Shown here: one piece after another, positions 1-12,397 of the stretch
Layout: every line of letters starts with the position of its first letter
Position numbering within the stretch: the stretch's first letter is position 1
DNA from: Cannabis sativa
Lineage: Eukaryota; Streptophyta; Magnoliopsida; Rosales; Cannabaceae
DNA length: 64,000 nucleotides
Direction of reading: 5' to 3'
Assembly (NCBI RefSeq): GCF_029168945.1
Contig: NC_083603.1
Coordinates: 53,578,406-53,642,405, forward strand
Translations under genes and position numbers: made by a program
The notes under the pieces: generated by a model
What the model was told of the DNA's origin: nothing
Database searches by the model: none
The model's input: the letters and a program-made list of their open reading frames with translations, nothing else

Positions 1-1472
1 TCAGAAGTGTAATTTTCCTGAAGCCTTCACTATCTATTTATAGCATTCCACTAGGGTTAGGTTTGAATTATTTGGCATTAAAATAATGAAAATATCAGTT
101 TAAATTCCCTACAAAAGTGGCCGGCCCTATACAAGTGGATTTGGGCCTCACTTTTTACAATTTTGCAGTTTTATCTTTTCTGCATTTGATTTTCTCAAAA
201 ACGCTAATTTTCAAATTCAACCATTTAAATGCCAATTCTAACTATTTAATAACTATAAATAATTATTAAATAATATTTTCATTTATCATATTTATTAATT
301 GAACCATACAAAGTATCATAATTAACAAATATGCCCCTATAAACTCTTTCTTTACAATTTCACCCTTACTTAGTGAAAATTTCACAAATAGACATAGTCT
401 AATTTGACAATTATAATTGATTAATCAAAACCAATTATATGAGTTTTACAAGCAATATTATCTCAACTAGTGCGAGGACCATGGGTCTATATAACCGAGC
501 TTCCAATAAGTAGATCAAGAATTTATTACTAAAATTCACTAACTTATTAATTCTTCGTTGAATCCACGCATAGAACTTAGAATTGCACTCTCAGTATATA
601 GAATGCTCTATATGTTCCACCATATAGACACATCATTAGTTATCCATTGTTATAATCCTAATATGATCAATGATCCTCCATATGAATGATCTACACTGTA
701 AAGAGATTAGATTACCGTTACACCCTGCAATGTATTTAATACTTAAAACAGTTAACCCCGTATAAATGATATTTCAGCTTATGTGAAATGAGATCTCCAC
801 CATTTATTTTCGTTTGGTCAAGCTCGAAGGAGATCATCCTTTACTTACTATTCGCCAGATAGAAGCTATAGATTCCATGTTTATGTTAGCGCTCCCACTC
901 AATTGCACTACCGTGTTCCCAAAATGTACGTATCACCCTGACCCAAAAGTAGGCTTAACTAACAAATCAAAGAACACGAATAGCCTCTTGAGATTGAGCC
1001 TAATCATAACAGGATTAAGATCATTTGATCTAGGATCAACTACGCGATATTGACTTGAATAGATATTACGGTAAGTTTAATAAATCTAAGTCAAAGTTCA
1101 ATATCGGTCCATTCCGATGCATACTCCATGCATCCAACCTGAGCTTTACTTTAACCAATGCTCTGGAAAGAACATAGCATTTCTCCAAATGCAAGTAAAC
1201 TCTGTTGTAGATTATGATATCAGTAAAACCCTTTGTCTGATAAATCTAGGAAACTTTATTCACATAGTCATGTTTACTTTCCAATGTGTTGACAGCACAA
1301 TAAACAAGATCAAGTATGTGAAAAGGGTTTCAGACGAATTCATACATTATGTACATATAATCATGAAATAAATCATTTGAACCATGCAACATTAAATGTT
1401 ATTTCTGATCTATATTAATAAGTAAATCTAATTATATTGAAATGAGTTTTATTTAGGGCATAAAACCCAACA
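1..1472 (-). mobile_element. Partial LTR of copia family A, cut by window edge
   Basis: This is the left-truncated copy of the long copia LTR here called LTR-A. It matches 17214-19106, 42608-44500 and 52562-54460 along its whole length and ends in the family terminus CCCAACA, the reverse complement of the sense start TGTTGGG. No polypurine tract follows at 1473, so it is a 5' LTR of an element lying left of the window or a solo LTR. The TATA box (sense CTATAAATAG) is near position 36-45. The 79-codon frame at 814-1053 recurs in every LTR-A copy but opens with TTG and is antisense to the LTR, so I do not call it a gene. Confidence 0.85.
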
Positions 1473-4109
1473 ATACATTCATATAATACTATAGATTTAT
1501 TTTATGCATGAAATCAATTTGAAAACTATAAAACTTGAAGAATTTTTCTGGTAATATACATTCGAACCCAAATTTTTTTGTGAAATTAATGTTTCATTTT
1601 GACATGTTTTCGATGTATAAAATCTATATGAATGCTTTAATTTTTTCTTTTAGATTGATTTAAAATTAATTTGAGCTGATTTAGTTGTCAGAATTCAGAG
1701 TTCGAATTGGGTTCACCGTGACCCGTGTGTAGAAAGGTCAAAGTGACCTAGCTGAAGGTAGAAGAAGACCCAAAGAGCATGTCATATATCCCAATTTTAA
1801 CTAGCCATTCCCTTTTAAAAACTACTTATCGTTTTTTCCTAGAACAAAAAATAACATATCGTTTATGCGAGCAAATTTTTCAAAAAAAGAGAGAAAAACT
1901 CACGATTTTTTTTTAAAAAAATTTATTTATTTTGAATCTTAATTTATTTTTTTTGTGTGTGTGTTAATTTTGTTAATATATTACATTTATTCAGTTTTTC
2001 TATTTTTTATTTAATACATATATTTGAAATTTATATGTTATTTGATATAAATTAAAAAAATAGAAAATATTTTAGTAATTTATTACATGATTTATTTAGG
2101 CATGTAATAATTGTGCTAATTGTTCTAATTGTGCAATTAAATATTTATTACAAAATTTAAGTTATTTATTATTTAAATTAATAAATTTTGAGAAATCAGT
2201 ATTCTAAAGTTTTTGCATTTGATTAAAATTCATATAATTAAATTGTACTAATTTATATTTTTATACAAATTTATTATTATTATAAATATTTGAGATATTA
2301 TATGGTCATAAATGCCTAATCAATTACATATTATAGACTTTATATTTAATTTATTATCATATAATAATTATGCTATTTTATTTACTTTTGTAAATTTATT
2401 ATTAGTATAATTACTTAAGATTTATATGATTTAAATGCTATATATAAATTCTATAAATAGTGCTAGATATATTAAGAATATATTCAAATATTAAGATATG
2501 TTCAATATTTTATTTAACACATTAATTTTATAAAATTTCATGAAATATTCATAATATGAGTAAAATGTGAATAAAACATAAGCAATTATGTGGTTTGACA
2601 TAAGAAAATGTGAAACTGGGATAAATGCTCATATTTAGAATAGTTTTTAATAATTTTTGGACGACCACACTTGAAGCTCTAATCTTAGTGATTGTCTATT
2701 ATGTTAATAACGAAATTATTTTTAGGTAGAACCTATACCTAATGTCTAAGTGAAAATATAATTTTTAATAATGAGGGAGTAGCCACAACATCTTTAATTA
2801 TATAAAATTATTTATTAATTAAAAATTCCCCTTAATGGACCTAACTTATAATTAATAATATAGATGTAATAATTTTACCCCACAAATATTTTATTATATT
2901 TATATAATTAATAAAAATAACATGTTAAATTAAATTCTCTTAATTTATCCAGAGTGAGTTATGGGGATTTAATTTAATAGTGTTATCACAAATTTAATTA
3001 AGATAGATAATAAACTTATATTTTTCTAAACTAAATGATTGATTAAATCTATCATAAGGTTCATCTAATTTTATTAAATTTAAAATTTAGCTCACAAGCA
3101 ATTTTAGATTTAGTAAAATTTTCATGTTCAATTTATATTTTGGTATCTAGTAAACTACATAATTTTAAATAATTAGGGAGTAGCCACAACATCTTTAATT
3201 ATATAAAATTATATATATTTAGTGGATTAAGATCACATAATAGACATGAATTGTAATTAATTATGTGAAGATTATAATTTTACCCACATGAGTTTTATTA
3301 TGTTTATATAATTAATTAGGATAATTTGTTAAATTAAATTCTCTTAATTTACCTCACAGGGAATTATGTGAATTTAATTTAATAATTTTATCATAAAGTA
3401 TAAAATTTTGAAACATTTATAAAACAATTAAATGTTTCAAATATTTAATTGAGATAGAAATATCAAACCTTAAATATTTCATAAATTGTTTAATAAATCT
3501 ATCATAATTAACATCTAAATCTAATCTCATTAAATTAAAACTTTAGCCCACAAGTAATTTTTGTTTAATAAGATTTCATATTTAACTATGTTTATACATT
3601 GGTAAAAATATGATTCATTTAAACCTCAAAACTATATGTTAATAATTATATAATTTTATTACATCACTATTCATAAATTTCAACGGTACTAGTAGAAATT
3701 TCAAAATTTACTCTGATAACTTCATCTAGAATGTACAGATTTTTACCGTACAATATTAAGAAAAGTAAATCACACTTCATTATCACCAATAAATTTTCAA
3801 TTTCTTTTGTATGACTTAATATAGTTGTTGTGATTATTAATACATAGTTGATTATTTTAGATGATTATTCAACATGATTTTTGAAAGGCTTACAAATAAA
3901 CCAAAGGAAGTGAGTAACTGTGAGTAAACATTATCCACAGACAAGATGATTTTTCACATTTAGAAACTTCAAGAACAAGCAATATATAATAGTGACTTTG
4001 TTTTAAAATTATCAAAAATCTTATGATCCAAGTTTCTTTAGAAACTTAATTTAGACACATGTCTACAGATCTTTTACAATATTAATTATAAAATAATGTT
4101 ACTCATAGG
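1473..4109 (+). other. AT-rich leader/gag remnant of a decayed copia element
   Basis: This stretch is very AT-rich and holds no frame I recognise. By position it is the 5' untranslated and gag part of the decayed copia element whose pol remnant starts near 4110. It contains the diverged 400-bp tandem duplication listed separately. No 5' LTR or primer-binding site could be identified, so the left limit of the old element is unknown. Confidence 0.45.
2775..3490 (+). repeat. Diverged tandem duplication, period about 400 bp
   Basis: Two blocks begin with the same phrase, GGGAGTAGCCACAACATC, at 2775 and 3176. They stay alignable through a shared TTAAATTAAATTCTCTTAAT segment (about 2930 and 3325) and a following TTTAATTTAATA segment. 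A third, shorter copy of the opening phrase is at about 5829, inside the pol remnant. The blocks are clearly diverged, so the duplication is old. It could be a short interspersed repeat inserted several times or a local duplication. Confidence 0.6.
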
Positions 4110-6415
4110 GATCTACATGTTCAATCTGGCAACAAAGAATGTGATATTATTAAAAAATTTTCTATATTATGGCACCGAAGATTATATAGCTTATCTCTAC
4201 AAAGAAAATAAATGTTAGTAAATGGTGGGGTACTTTCATTACTCTGGATTTACTAAATTTATTTAGAATTTTTGTGAATTTCATTAAGAAAATGAATTTC
4301 AACAACTCAAAATCGGTACACATTAGAATTCTATCATATTAGAAATCATACAAGTTAATTAACACTTGCAGATATGGACTCGTATTTCACAAAAAAAATT
4401 CATCTATTTTATTAATGACTACTCACATAAATTATATCTCAACGAAATCAAAGATTTATATGTTATAATGACATGTAAATCTTAAGTAGAAAGATAATAC
4501 AAATTGCATATTAAGATAGTGAGATCAAATATAGATGGAGAATACTAAAAAAATCGCGAGGATGGATAAAACTCCTAATCCATTTGTAAAGTTTCTGAAA
4601 ATAGTATAGGTTCATTGCCCAATAAAAATACCTCGTACACCCAAATAATGGTGTGTGACAGGTTTAAGAAACTAATCATTATTGGACATAGTGTGGACCC
4701 TGCATAAAAAACTCTAAACTTTCCTAAAATCTTTGTCAGTTAACACTGTTCAATGGTAGTGTACATATCGAATTGTGTCCTAGCCAATGTTGTTTCTCAA
4801 CCATATTTTGAGGTATGATAAGGTTGGAAAGTGAATTTATGATATGTATAGATTTTAGAAATACACGTATACAGTTAGAGTATAATTATCAAAGAAAAGA
4901 TCTGAGTCCAAATACCATAAATGAGCATTTCATCATAAAAGTTATAAGGTCTAAGAGTTACATATTTTATTATTCATCTCACAATACTAGAATTTTAGAA
5001 TTAAGAATTGACTTGATCAGTAGGAGCGATCAATCTGAGAACCTATTTTTTTAGAAAAGATCATTTATTTTCACAAACTTCTACACCAAGTATTAGATAA
5101 ATTATGTTTCACAACAATCTTTAAGTTAATGGTTATTGAGAATCCATAACTTATCATTAATAATTAATAAGTCATTGATAAAATTCTAATAAGTCATGTT
5201 ATTTAGTAACTTCTCACAATTTCTAAACAACATGCATGCATGTTGAACCATTTTCTCTTAAGGAAGTTGGTTCATCCTTAAAATGACTTATTAGAACAAT
5301 AATATTAATATTTTCTAGTGATTACAATATGTACAATAAGAGTTCAACTACAATTTTAATTTGTGACACAAATTAAAATTATGGAATGCAAAGAATTGAA
5401 ATTGTGGTACAATATGCCATGAATGAAGATATGAACATAGCAATGAAATCTATCTGCTTTAGTAAAGTTGCCTAATGGGGTGGAGAACATTAATTAAGTA
5501 TAGGGTTTTTACTAATAAATACTGATTAGGCAAACTAGAGAAGAAGATATACATACTACTATAAATATTTTTCTCTAATACAAGTGAACATATGTAAGCT
5601 TAAAGAATCTATCTATAGATTGAAACAAAAATTTTCACAATTGGTATCTTATCTTGTCATCTTTTCCTTTAGTTTTGAAAGGAGTTATGAATTAATTATA
5701 TACCAGAAAGTCAGTGGGAGTAATATTTGTTTTATATAGACAATATGTTACTTACAAATGATAATAAAAGTTTTTAATGTAAGGTGAAATAATTCACATC
5801 TCAAATGATATAATTTTAATTAATTAAAGAGTAGCCACAACATCTCTAATTAAATAAAGTTATGTATTATTCATCTCATGTTACTTTTCCTTAAGTGTGA
5901 TAAATTCCTTTACTTCTATTTTTAGAAGCCTAAATATTATATTCATACATATTTTATTGAGATGAATTAATATTCTGAAAATATAGTTAACTAATTAGAT
6001 TCCAACATACTTCACTGGCTATGTTGATTCACATAAATCAACATTTAGTTACATCCTTAAAATTACAAGTAAGTTGTATTATGGAGAACCTTGATTGTTA
6101 TTTCCGTTATAAAAGTCAGATTCATTTATTGTTTTGAAGATATATCTTGTATGGTGTATTATAGAGTTTCATACTAGGCTTAGAGTTTAGAGTTATAATT
6201 CAGGCCATTAAGAAAATTTTGCGACAAATTTAGCTACAGTTTCTATGGCTAAGAACTATAAGAGTAGTAGTCGAAGCTAGAATATCGACATAAAATATTT
6301 AGCCATAAAGAAGTGTGATAAGTGGTCATGAAGAATGCAATACTAAATTAGGTGATCACAATATCCTTGACTAAAGGCATGCCACAACACAAATTCAAGA
6401 GTTGTAAAGTAAATA
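4110..6415 (+). pseudogene. Heavily decayed copia pol (integrase, RT, RNase H)
   Basis: Conceptual translation with frequent frame changes follows the copia pol order. A zinc-finger-like LWHRRL segment lies near 4175. An integrase core reading close to YFxxFINDYS and RSNxDGEY follows (4400-4560), then a PFVKFL...RN*SLLDIV segment (4570-4720). The post-integrase segment YYSSHNTRI is near 4970, inside a frame at 4815-5054. RT traces are LWYN...LVKLPNGV near 5390-5500, a KLKESIYGLK-like stretch near 5600 and QKVSGSN near 5705. RNase H traces KSSSRS*NIDIKYLAI (6260-6310) and a ...LTKGMP-like end (6375-6400) close the gene. Stops and indels occur every few tens of bases, so it is dead and old. It is a different copia lineage from the younger elements. 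Gypsy-1 inserted just downstream. Confidence 0.75.
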
Positions 6416-6732
6416 TAGGATTCAGTTACCCCTATCCAATTTTTGGTTGTACAATTAAAATTATTCAATGAAATTCTAATTTTGATATTTTTTATATTTA
6501 TGTGCACCTTAATTTCATCTGAGAAAATTATTGTACGAGGACTAGAATAAACATAAGGTTTAGGGTTTGTTAGCTTAAGTACATTGCTACATTAAGTACG
6601 ATGTTATGTAATAAATATATCGTAATACATGGAAGATAATACTCAACATATAATGAGGACATATCGCTATGATTCATATGTTTATTATGTAATGAGGAAT
6701 GTTGGGTTTAAGAGATAAATCTAAATGCTGAC

Positions 6733-6743
6733 CAAGTGAGAGA
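6733..6743 (+). other. Polypurine tract of decayed copia
   Basis: A purine run CAAGTGAGAGA precedes the presumed 3' LTR, about 320 bp after the last RNase H trace. This matches the usual copia arrangement of pol, short spacer, polypurine tract, LTR. Confidence 0.45.
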
Positions 6744-7179
6744 ATATTACAATATTTTCTATTTTAAGAATAAAATCAATGAATTAATTTTAAGAAAAAT
6801 GAATATTTTATAATCATTGAATTTGATCACAATTAATCGGTTGATATTCTATATATGGTCACATTACAATTTACTAAATATTAAATTTTTGGATTTAATT
6901 TATAGAATTAATTATCAAAATATTCTAAAAACTAATTGTAGCAAACACCTTGATGGAAGGTCTCACCTATATAAATATAAGGCTTCAATCTTCGAGCTCA
7001 CTACTCATTCTGTGAAACACTATAAATCCATCTAAAGAGAGTAGAGAGAGCTTGGAAGCCCGATTACCCACACTAATCAGTTTCCTTTTCTTTTGTAGAT
7101 CAAAGCTTGTTTGGGATTAAAGCTCAAGGCATCAATGGCTGGAGGTATTTTGATTCCTTGTTCATAGTGCATATATGTT
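6744..7179 (+). mobile_element. Presumed 3' LTR start of decayed copia, split by gypsy-1
   Basis: Downstream of the polypurine tract the sequence looks like an LTR: AT-rich U3, a TATA box (TATATAAATA at 6968-6977) and a transcribed leader with a short CT-rich part. It is interrupted at 7180 by gypsy-1. The ATGTT at 7175-7179 is the likely target-site duplication. The flank after each of the three 3' LTR copies of gypsy-1 reads TTATT, GTGTT and CTGTT, so the match is partial. The rest of this LTR or flank therefore continues at 28717 and 31218. Confidence 0.5.
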
Positions 7180-8064
7180 TGTTATAATGTGAATTTTTGC
7201 CTAGAAACTTGAGATCAGTCTCCTATAAAATTGACACGTGGATTCAATCCTCAAGGAATGGATGAGCTACTAACTAATGACTCTCCGAGAGTTGACCTCG
7301 CTTGAGCCAAACTCGTGAGATGATGCGACCTTAACAAGGTCTAGTCGCATGCTATGCCTTGCGTAGTGTAAGACAAGCAAGACCAGAAGGGATTTATACA
7401 AGTCGTGCATATATAAAAATATATGCAATGACTAAGTAGCGTTCTCTTGCGACTAAGTAAAGATCACCTCTTTATGTAATAATTGGTCCAAATGACGAAA
7501 CATGTTTGATGACTCGATAGGGACTTACATGTCACATGTCATCGACACACAAGATGTTCGTCAATGCGATTCAAATAGAACGCAGATATCCTAGTGTTAG
7601 GCTCATTAGCCCTTTTATGAATATAGAACACACCTAAAGCCTGCGAGCTTGTGCAAAAATATGAACAGGAAACTCGCACCCTATTGGTCACATACGTTGC
7701 TGCATTTATATAACGAATTAAACTGTCAATTCATTTATTCTCTTACGTTTATTCTTATTATTTATTGTAAAACGGTTCTATTGCCAATCAGTGATGTTTA
7801 ACTAAAAGGATACTTGCTTTCTATATAAAGGAGTGATCCAAGTTGAATAAACTAAGCAGAAATTACTTGCAACCGTGGACTAAGCAGAGGGCGATCTGAC
7901 TGAATCACTATATTTCCCTTTGTTCATTTTATTTTTCCTGTTGCTCTATTATCTTGGTAGTTTTCTTTGAATACTCGCTATTCTAAGTATAGTATTCACT
8001 GTTTCTCTTTGATTTATTTATTATTTGCTTACATTTTAGTGTTGTCTGAATTTCTCTGACAACA
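7180..8064 (+). repeat. 5' LTR of gypsy-1 (LTR-B)
   Basis: The 885-bp LTR starts TGTTATAATG and ends GACAACA directly before the primer-binding site. It is homologous to 27859-28716, 29132-29943, 30355-31217 and, more distantly, 37649-38249. A probable TATA box (CTATATAAAGG) is at about 7821-7831. By eye it differs from the 3' copies at tens of sites. Confidence 0.85.
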
Positions 8065-8082
8065 TTTGGCATCGTCTGTAGG
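8065..8082 (+). other. Primer-binding site of gypsy-1
   Basis: TTTGGCATCGTCTGTAGG follows the LTR end directly. It resembles the TGGCGCCGTCTG-type site of Tat elements with two C-to-T or G-to-A changes, consistent with methylated-cytosine decay. The priming tRNA cannot be assigned with certainty. Confidence 0.65.
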
Positions 8083-8899
8083 AAACTATTTTGTCGATTT
8101 TGGAGGAAAATCACCATGGTTGCCAATAAAACAAATGGAAACAACAACACATGATCTTTCAATGTTGGAACCATGCACGTTCCTATTCGTAGAGATGGAA
8201 CAAACCAAACTAATACAATCATTGGAGGTGTGGGATGGATCAACGTCACCTCTTCAATCTATTCCCTAAAATTGTTGGACATGGTACGTCCACACCAGCG
8301 ACTACAGTAGGTCACTTCCCGCCGATCACACGAGCGTTGGCCTCTGTAGGCATTGTCTAGCTTATGACAGCATAGTACATGGCCATCCAGGAACAGATGC
8401 AAGCATTACAGGTTAAAGTCGATGGAAGAGAATGAGTCAGGACCCGACGTCCACCCCAAGTCCCAAACCCACGTTTAGGCAATCCTCAAGTAACCAATAC
8501 AGCTAGAAATCATACTGAGTGTCCTAACAATACTCGTACTTGCAGGGAATGAGTGGTTGAACAAGCGGGTCTCAAACTAAACCAACCTACATGTAACTCC
8601 ATAAGGAATAGGGAACTTGTTACCGCTGATGCTAGTCATCAACCTGAGCAGAGAGAGGAGAGACTGCAAGAGGAGGATTTTGAGCGGTGAAACCCATAGA
8701 GTCAGGCCCAACCGCGGACATAGGTAAATGAAGGTGATTTTCATTCCTCTTCTACTAATAGTTGTCCTCCTAGTGTTTATACCAGGTCAGGATCCATGGA
8801 AACTCGGTGAAGGGGAAGATACCACTTGCATAGAGGTGATTGCTACGATCATCTCAACGAGATTTTCAGGACATGATCCTAAACACCGAGGAACCGCGA
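8083..8899 (+). pseudogene. Gypsy-1 leader and gag 5' part (broken)
   Basis: A start codon in good context lies at 8115-8117 (ACCATGG), but the frame closes after about a dozen codons. Downstream, short stretches (8340-8420 and 8640-8780) look like the charged, low-complexity N-terminal part of Tat gag, with many stops. The gag is then interrupted at 8900 by the solo LTR-C and resumes at 10307. Exact exon-like limits cannot be given because the reading frame changes repeatedly. Confidence 0.45.
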
Positions 8900-10301
8900 T
8901 GTAACACCCTACTAGTTTAGGCATGTTCACGTGATTTTTAACTAACTGTGCAGCTCGTTGCTAATCAACGAGTTTATTGAAAATCGTGATTAATTAAAAT
9001 TTTACTTAATTAATTACAAACACTAAAACAATATACTTATATTAAATCGAGATCCCGTTTACAAAAGTATTTACAAAAGTTTCACCATACATGTACAAAT
9101 TTTTATCGCCTAGCGACTATACAAAATAAGCCCTGATGTCCCAAAGATTGTACGCTCCAGGCATAACTGCCTTGACATGTACAATCTCTATCTGCTCGCT
9201 CTCACGGCTGCTCAACCTTAGCCTTTCCCTTACCTACACATAGAAATAGCAGCTGTGAGTCAACAGACCAAGTAAGAAAAGCATAAATAATAACATAGCA
9301 ATAACCTGGATTATAATCAGGCGCCCATACACCCAACCTTAACCCTATCCCCGTGTCCCACACGATGTTGAGTCTAGAACATTCATACGACAAGGTATGA
9401 CTAACTATGAATCCAACCTATACTCAGTACTCTAGTCGTAAGGATGTGGTAGCAGTTAGTTCATACTATCTGATAGCCTAGCATATATTTGTTGGCATCT
9501 CGGTGCAACTCTATGTACACCTCACCAATGCCCTGATATACTAACCTAATGGCTATAGATTTGCCTATTCTGACGGCAACTAACATGTACGCTAAACATG
9601 TAATCACATATGCATATCGTTATACTAATCTTACCTTGTTTCTGAATTCAGGTGTGCCAACCTACCTGAGTGGAACAGCTGCTCGATGAATTACAGGCCC
9701 CTTGAGTTTAAATCTACCAAAAGCTTGCCAAGATTCCTTAGTTTATGCAGAAAAGATCCAAACCCTAGCTGGGTTCTATGGGGCTCGAGAGAGAGAAAGA
9801 ATTTGGAGAGAGAGTGTGTTTTTCTTTTTGATTTTCCTATTTCTTTTCTTTTGTAAAATAAAATGAAAATAAACAAGTGTTTATCTAATTAGATTAAGCA
9901 TAAAAATCAGATTAAATGAGTTAACTAAAACTCACTAAAAGACAAAAGAGCTTTAGGGAAAAAAGACCATTTTGCCCCCACACTAACTAAAAGTCACAAA
10001 ACCATCAAGGGGTAATTTGGTAAATTCTAAAATCCTAACTAATCCCAACATTTTCGATGTCTAACTATATTGCCTTGCTATACTAAAAATACTAAAATAT
10101 GATTCTAATAGCCAAACCCCGCGTTCCAATGTTGCGGGGAACAAAACATGCAAAAATATAAAATTTCATACATGACATATAAAATGCATTCTGAATTCAA
10201 ATAAATCTCCGTAAAATGATAATTCATAACTAATATGCAAGTTTCATAATTAAACCCTATTGATCTGCTAATTTCCAAATTAAAATTAAGCGGTCTTTAC
10301 A
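8900..10301 (-). mobile_element. Solo LTR-C, minus strand, TSD CGCGA
   Basis: This 1402-bp block is bounded on the + strand by TGTAACACCC and GGTCTTTACA, the reverse of the ends of the plus-strand copy at 41993-58079. Perfect 5-bp duplications CGCGA flank it (8895-8899 and 10302-10306). No internal retroelement sequence is present, so it is a solo LTR left by recombination between two LTRs. It is shorter than the other copy (about 2250 bp after removing insertions), so internal deletions are present in one or length gains in the other. Frames at 9202-9393 and 9691-9876 are chance frames in LTR sequence. Confidence 0.9.
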
Positions 10302-10306
10302 CGCGA

Positions 10307-11580
10307 TGACAATGAAGAGCCCCATGATCCCCGTGTGATCGATCAAGGCACTCATAATGAAAATAATGCGGTTAATCTAGCCAACCCGCCAACAACACCA
10401 TTTGCAACTGGAGAAGTGATAATCACAGCTAACATAACAGTAGTAGCTAATATACCTACAATAGCTCAAACAAACCCCATACTGCTTGGAGGAGTTGATC
10501 AAGAAAGTCTCTTGTGAGCGTTGAGGCTAATTGAGTAGCAGAGGAAGCCCGCTTACAAACTTCATGGGATGTCACCCTTTACAGAAGAAGTTTGATAGGC
10601 CAGACTCCCTAAAGGCTTTAGGCTCTCAGAATCACTCACAATTGGCAAAATGTCGAATACTCGCAACAACTTTGGAAGACAATGCCCACGACTGGTAGCC
10701 AGTTATCCGAGGCATCAATATCAACCTGGGAGACCTTTTTAGATTTGTTCCTGACGCATTTCCAGGGCACGATGACATACAAACTGTCATACACAATGTT
10801 GGCCAATATCAAACAAGATGCTGGTGAGTCTTTACAAGACTATTTTAAGCATTTTAATGGTGAAATAACAAAGTTCAAGAAGGCCCCTGAGTTTTCATTG
10901 GTTTGTATGTTAATTAGGGGTGCTCTACCAAGAACGGACTTTTGGAAGGAATTGCAGGCGCGACAACTCGAGTCATTGGTGGAATTCTTTGCCATGGCTG
11001 AACCGCACAAAAGAATTGAGGATTCTCTAGCAAAATTTGAAAGAAGAAAGGATAAACGTGAATTTAATACCAAGATCGTGTTCCCGAAGCTTACAAACAA
11101 AAAACTCCAGAGGTCGAAGCCCCAAGAGACACAGTCCATCCAGGCGACGAAGTCTAAAGCTTGCCAAGTCCCCAACCAAAAATGATACATCCCCAAGAAG
11201 GAAAAGGGGCCCACATTTTTGTTAACTACATTGAACTATCTGCTCCCCACAACCATATTTATGCAATCGAGGAACATAATGGCATTTTCAAAAAAATGCC
11301 CCCAATCGGGGAAATTGTGACAAAAGGGACCCCAAAAAGTTCTGCAAGTACCACAAAGATATTGTCCACACAACTCTGGAATTTTGGTTCCTATAGTACA
11401 AAATTGAGGAATTGACCAGACAAGGGAAGTTCAGTCAGTACAAGAAAAACAGAGAGAATCGTCCTGAGCAGATGAGGCAAATAATTTAGGAGATGCGAGT
11501 GGTTCTAGAGCCCCTTGTAATATCTTAACTATCATAGGAGGGCCACATGTCGGTGGAGATTCTAAGAAACCATAGGAGCA
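10307..11580 (+). pseudogene. Gypsy-1 gag (retrotransposon gag domain, broken)
   Basis: Gag is the capsid/nucleocapsid precursor that packages element RNA. The stretch near 10565-10650 reads SPFTEEV...LPKGFRL, the usual start of the conserved Tat gag domain, with two stops. The frame at 10682-11185 (167 aa) holds the core: ISTWETFLDLFLTHFQ, then NIKQDAGESLQDYFKHFN and RGALPRTDFW. After about 11160 the frame shifts. A remnant nucleocapsid part around 11335-11470 has KYH, H and EELTRQGKF, resembling a degraded CCHC region with cysteines lost. It is separated from its 5' part by the solo LTR-C. Not functional. Confidence 0.75.
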
Positions 11581-12172
11581 CTATGCAAAGGAGGCCAAAG
11601 AAAAGCCTTTGACGAATGTAAATAACCTGAGTGAGCAACCTAAAAAGTTATTTAAAAAGGAGTGTGACGACATCACTTTCATGGAAAGTGATGCGAGACG
11701 GGTACACCACCTACATGCTAATGCCCTAGTGGTAGTCGCTAACATTGGTGGCAACAATGTACATCGAGTTTTAGTCAACAATGGAAGTTCTATCAACCTT
11801 TTGAATCTACAAGCCTTTAAACAGATGGGGTTGCATGAAAAAGATTTGAGGCTAGTGACATAGAGCATCTTTGGTTTCACTGGAGATACAATTGAATTGA
11901 AAGGAATGATCAAGTTACTAATAACTTTGGGAACAACACCTGTTATTGCTAAGTTAATGATTGACTTTGCAGTAATGGACCAACACTCTTCTTATAAAGC
12001 AGTAATAGGTCACCCTATTTTTAAAGAGATAAAAATAGTTGCTTCGATCTACCACCTCACCATGAAATTCTCTACCCCTGCGGGTGTGGGATCAGTGCGA
12101 GGATTACAAGTAGATTCAAGGGAATGTTATAATACTGCGTTAAAAATTGCAAAAAAAAAAAAAATTCAGTGA
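11581..12172 (+). pseudogene. Gypsy-1 aspartic protease (catalytic Asp lost)
   Basis: Two frames, 11609-11863 and 11897-12172, give a retropepsin-like domain: HANALVVVANIGG, then VLVNNGSSINLL, then FGFTGDTIELKG and GHPIFKEI, followed by MKFSTPAGVG. These are the landmarks of the Tat protease that cleaves the Gag-Pol precursor. The catalytic D-(T/N)-G triad reads N-N-G at about 11776-11784, so the active-site Asp is replaced by Asn. A stop (TAG) at about 11861 breaks the frame. Both defects point to a dead enzyme. Confidence 0.75.
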
Positions 12173-12397
12173 ATAAGATTTATCTGCTCTCAAGGCTCCT
12201 CCCCCACGACATGAGTCTTTTAGAATCAAAGAGATACCACACGTGGAGAAGCCCGATCTGGACCCGAGAGTCCTCGATTATACGAACATTGTGCAAGTCG
12301 TAGAGGAAATAATTGAGGTACCATTGAGTCTTTTGATAATTCTAAAGTATTAAAAATTGGTTCTAAACTGACTTTTCAGCACCGAGAGAAACTTGTA

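Noticed and set aside
814..1053. A 79-codon frame conserved at four places (814-1053, 18448-18687, 43833-44075, 53800-54039)
   Set aside because: It lies antisense in LTR-A, opens with TTG, and recurs simply because the LTR does. No known domain is visible.
7175..7179. A fully certain 5-bp duplication for gypsy-1
   Set aside because: ATGTT on the left faces TTATT, GTGTT or CTGTT after the three LTR copies. The match is only partial, so I treat it as likely but unproven.
9202..9876. Two minus-strand frames in solo LTR-C
   Set aside because: They lie in LTR sequence and are not kept open in the plus-strand LTR-C copy.
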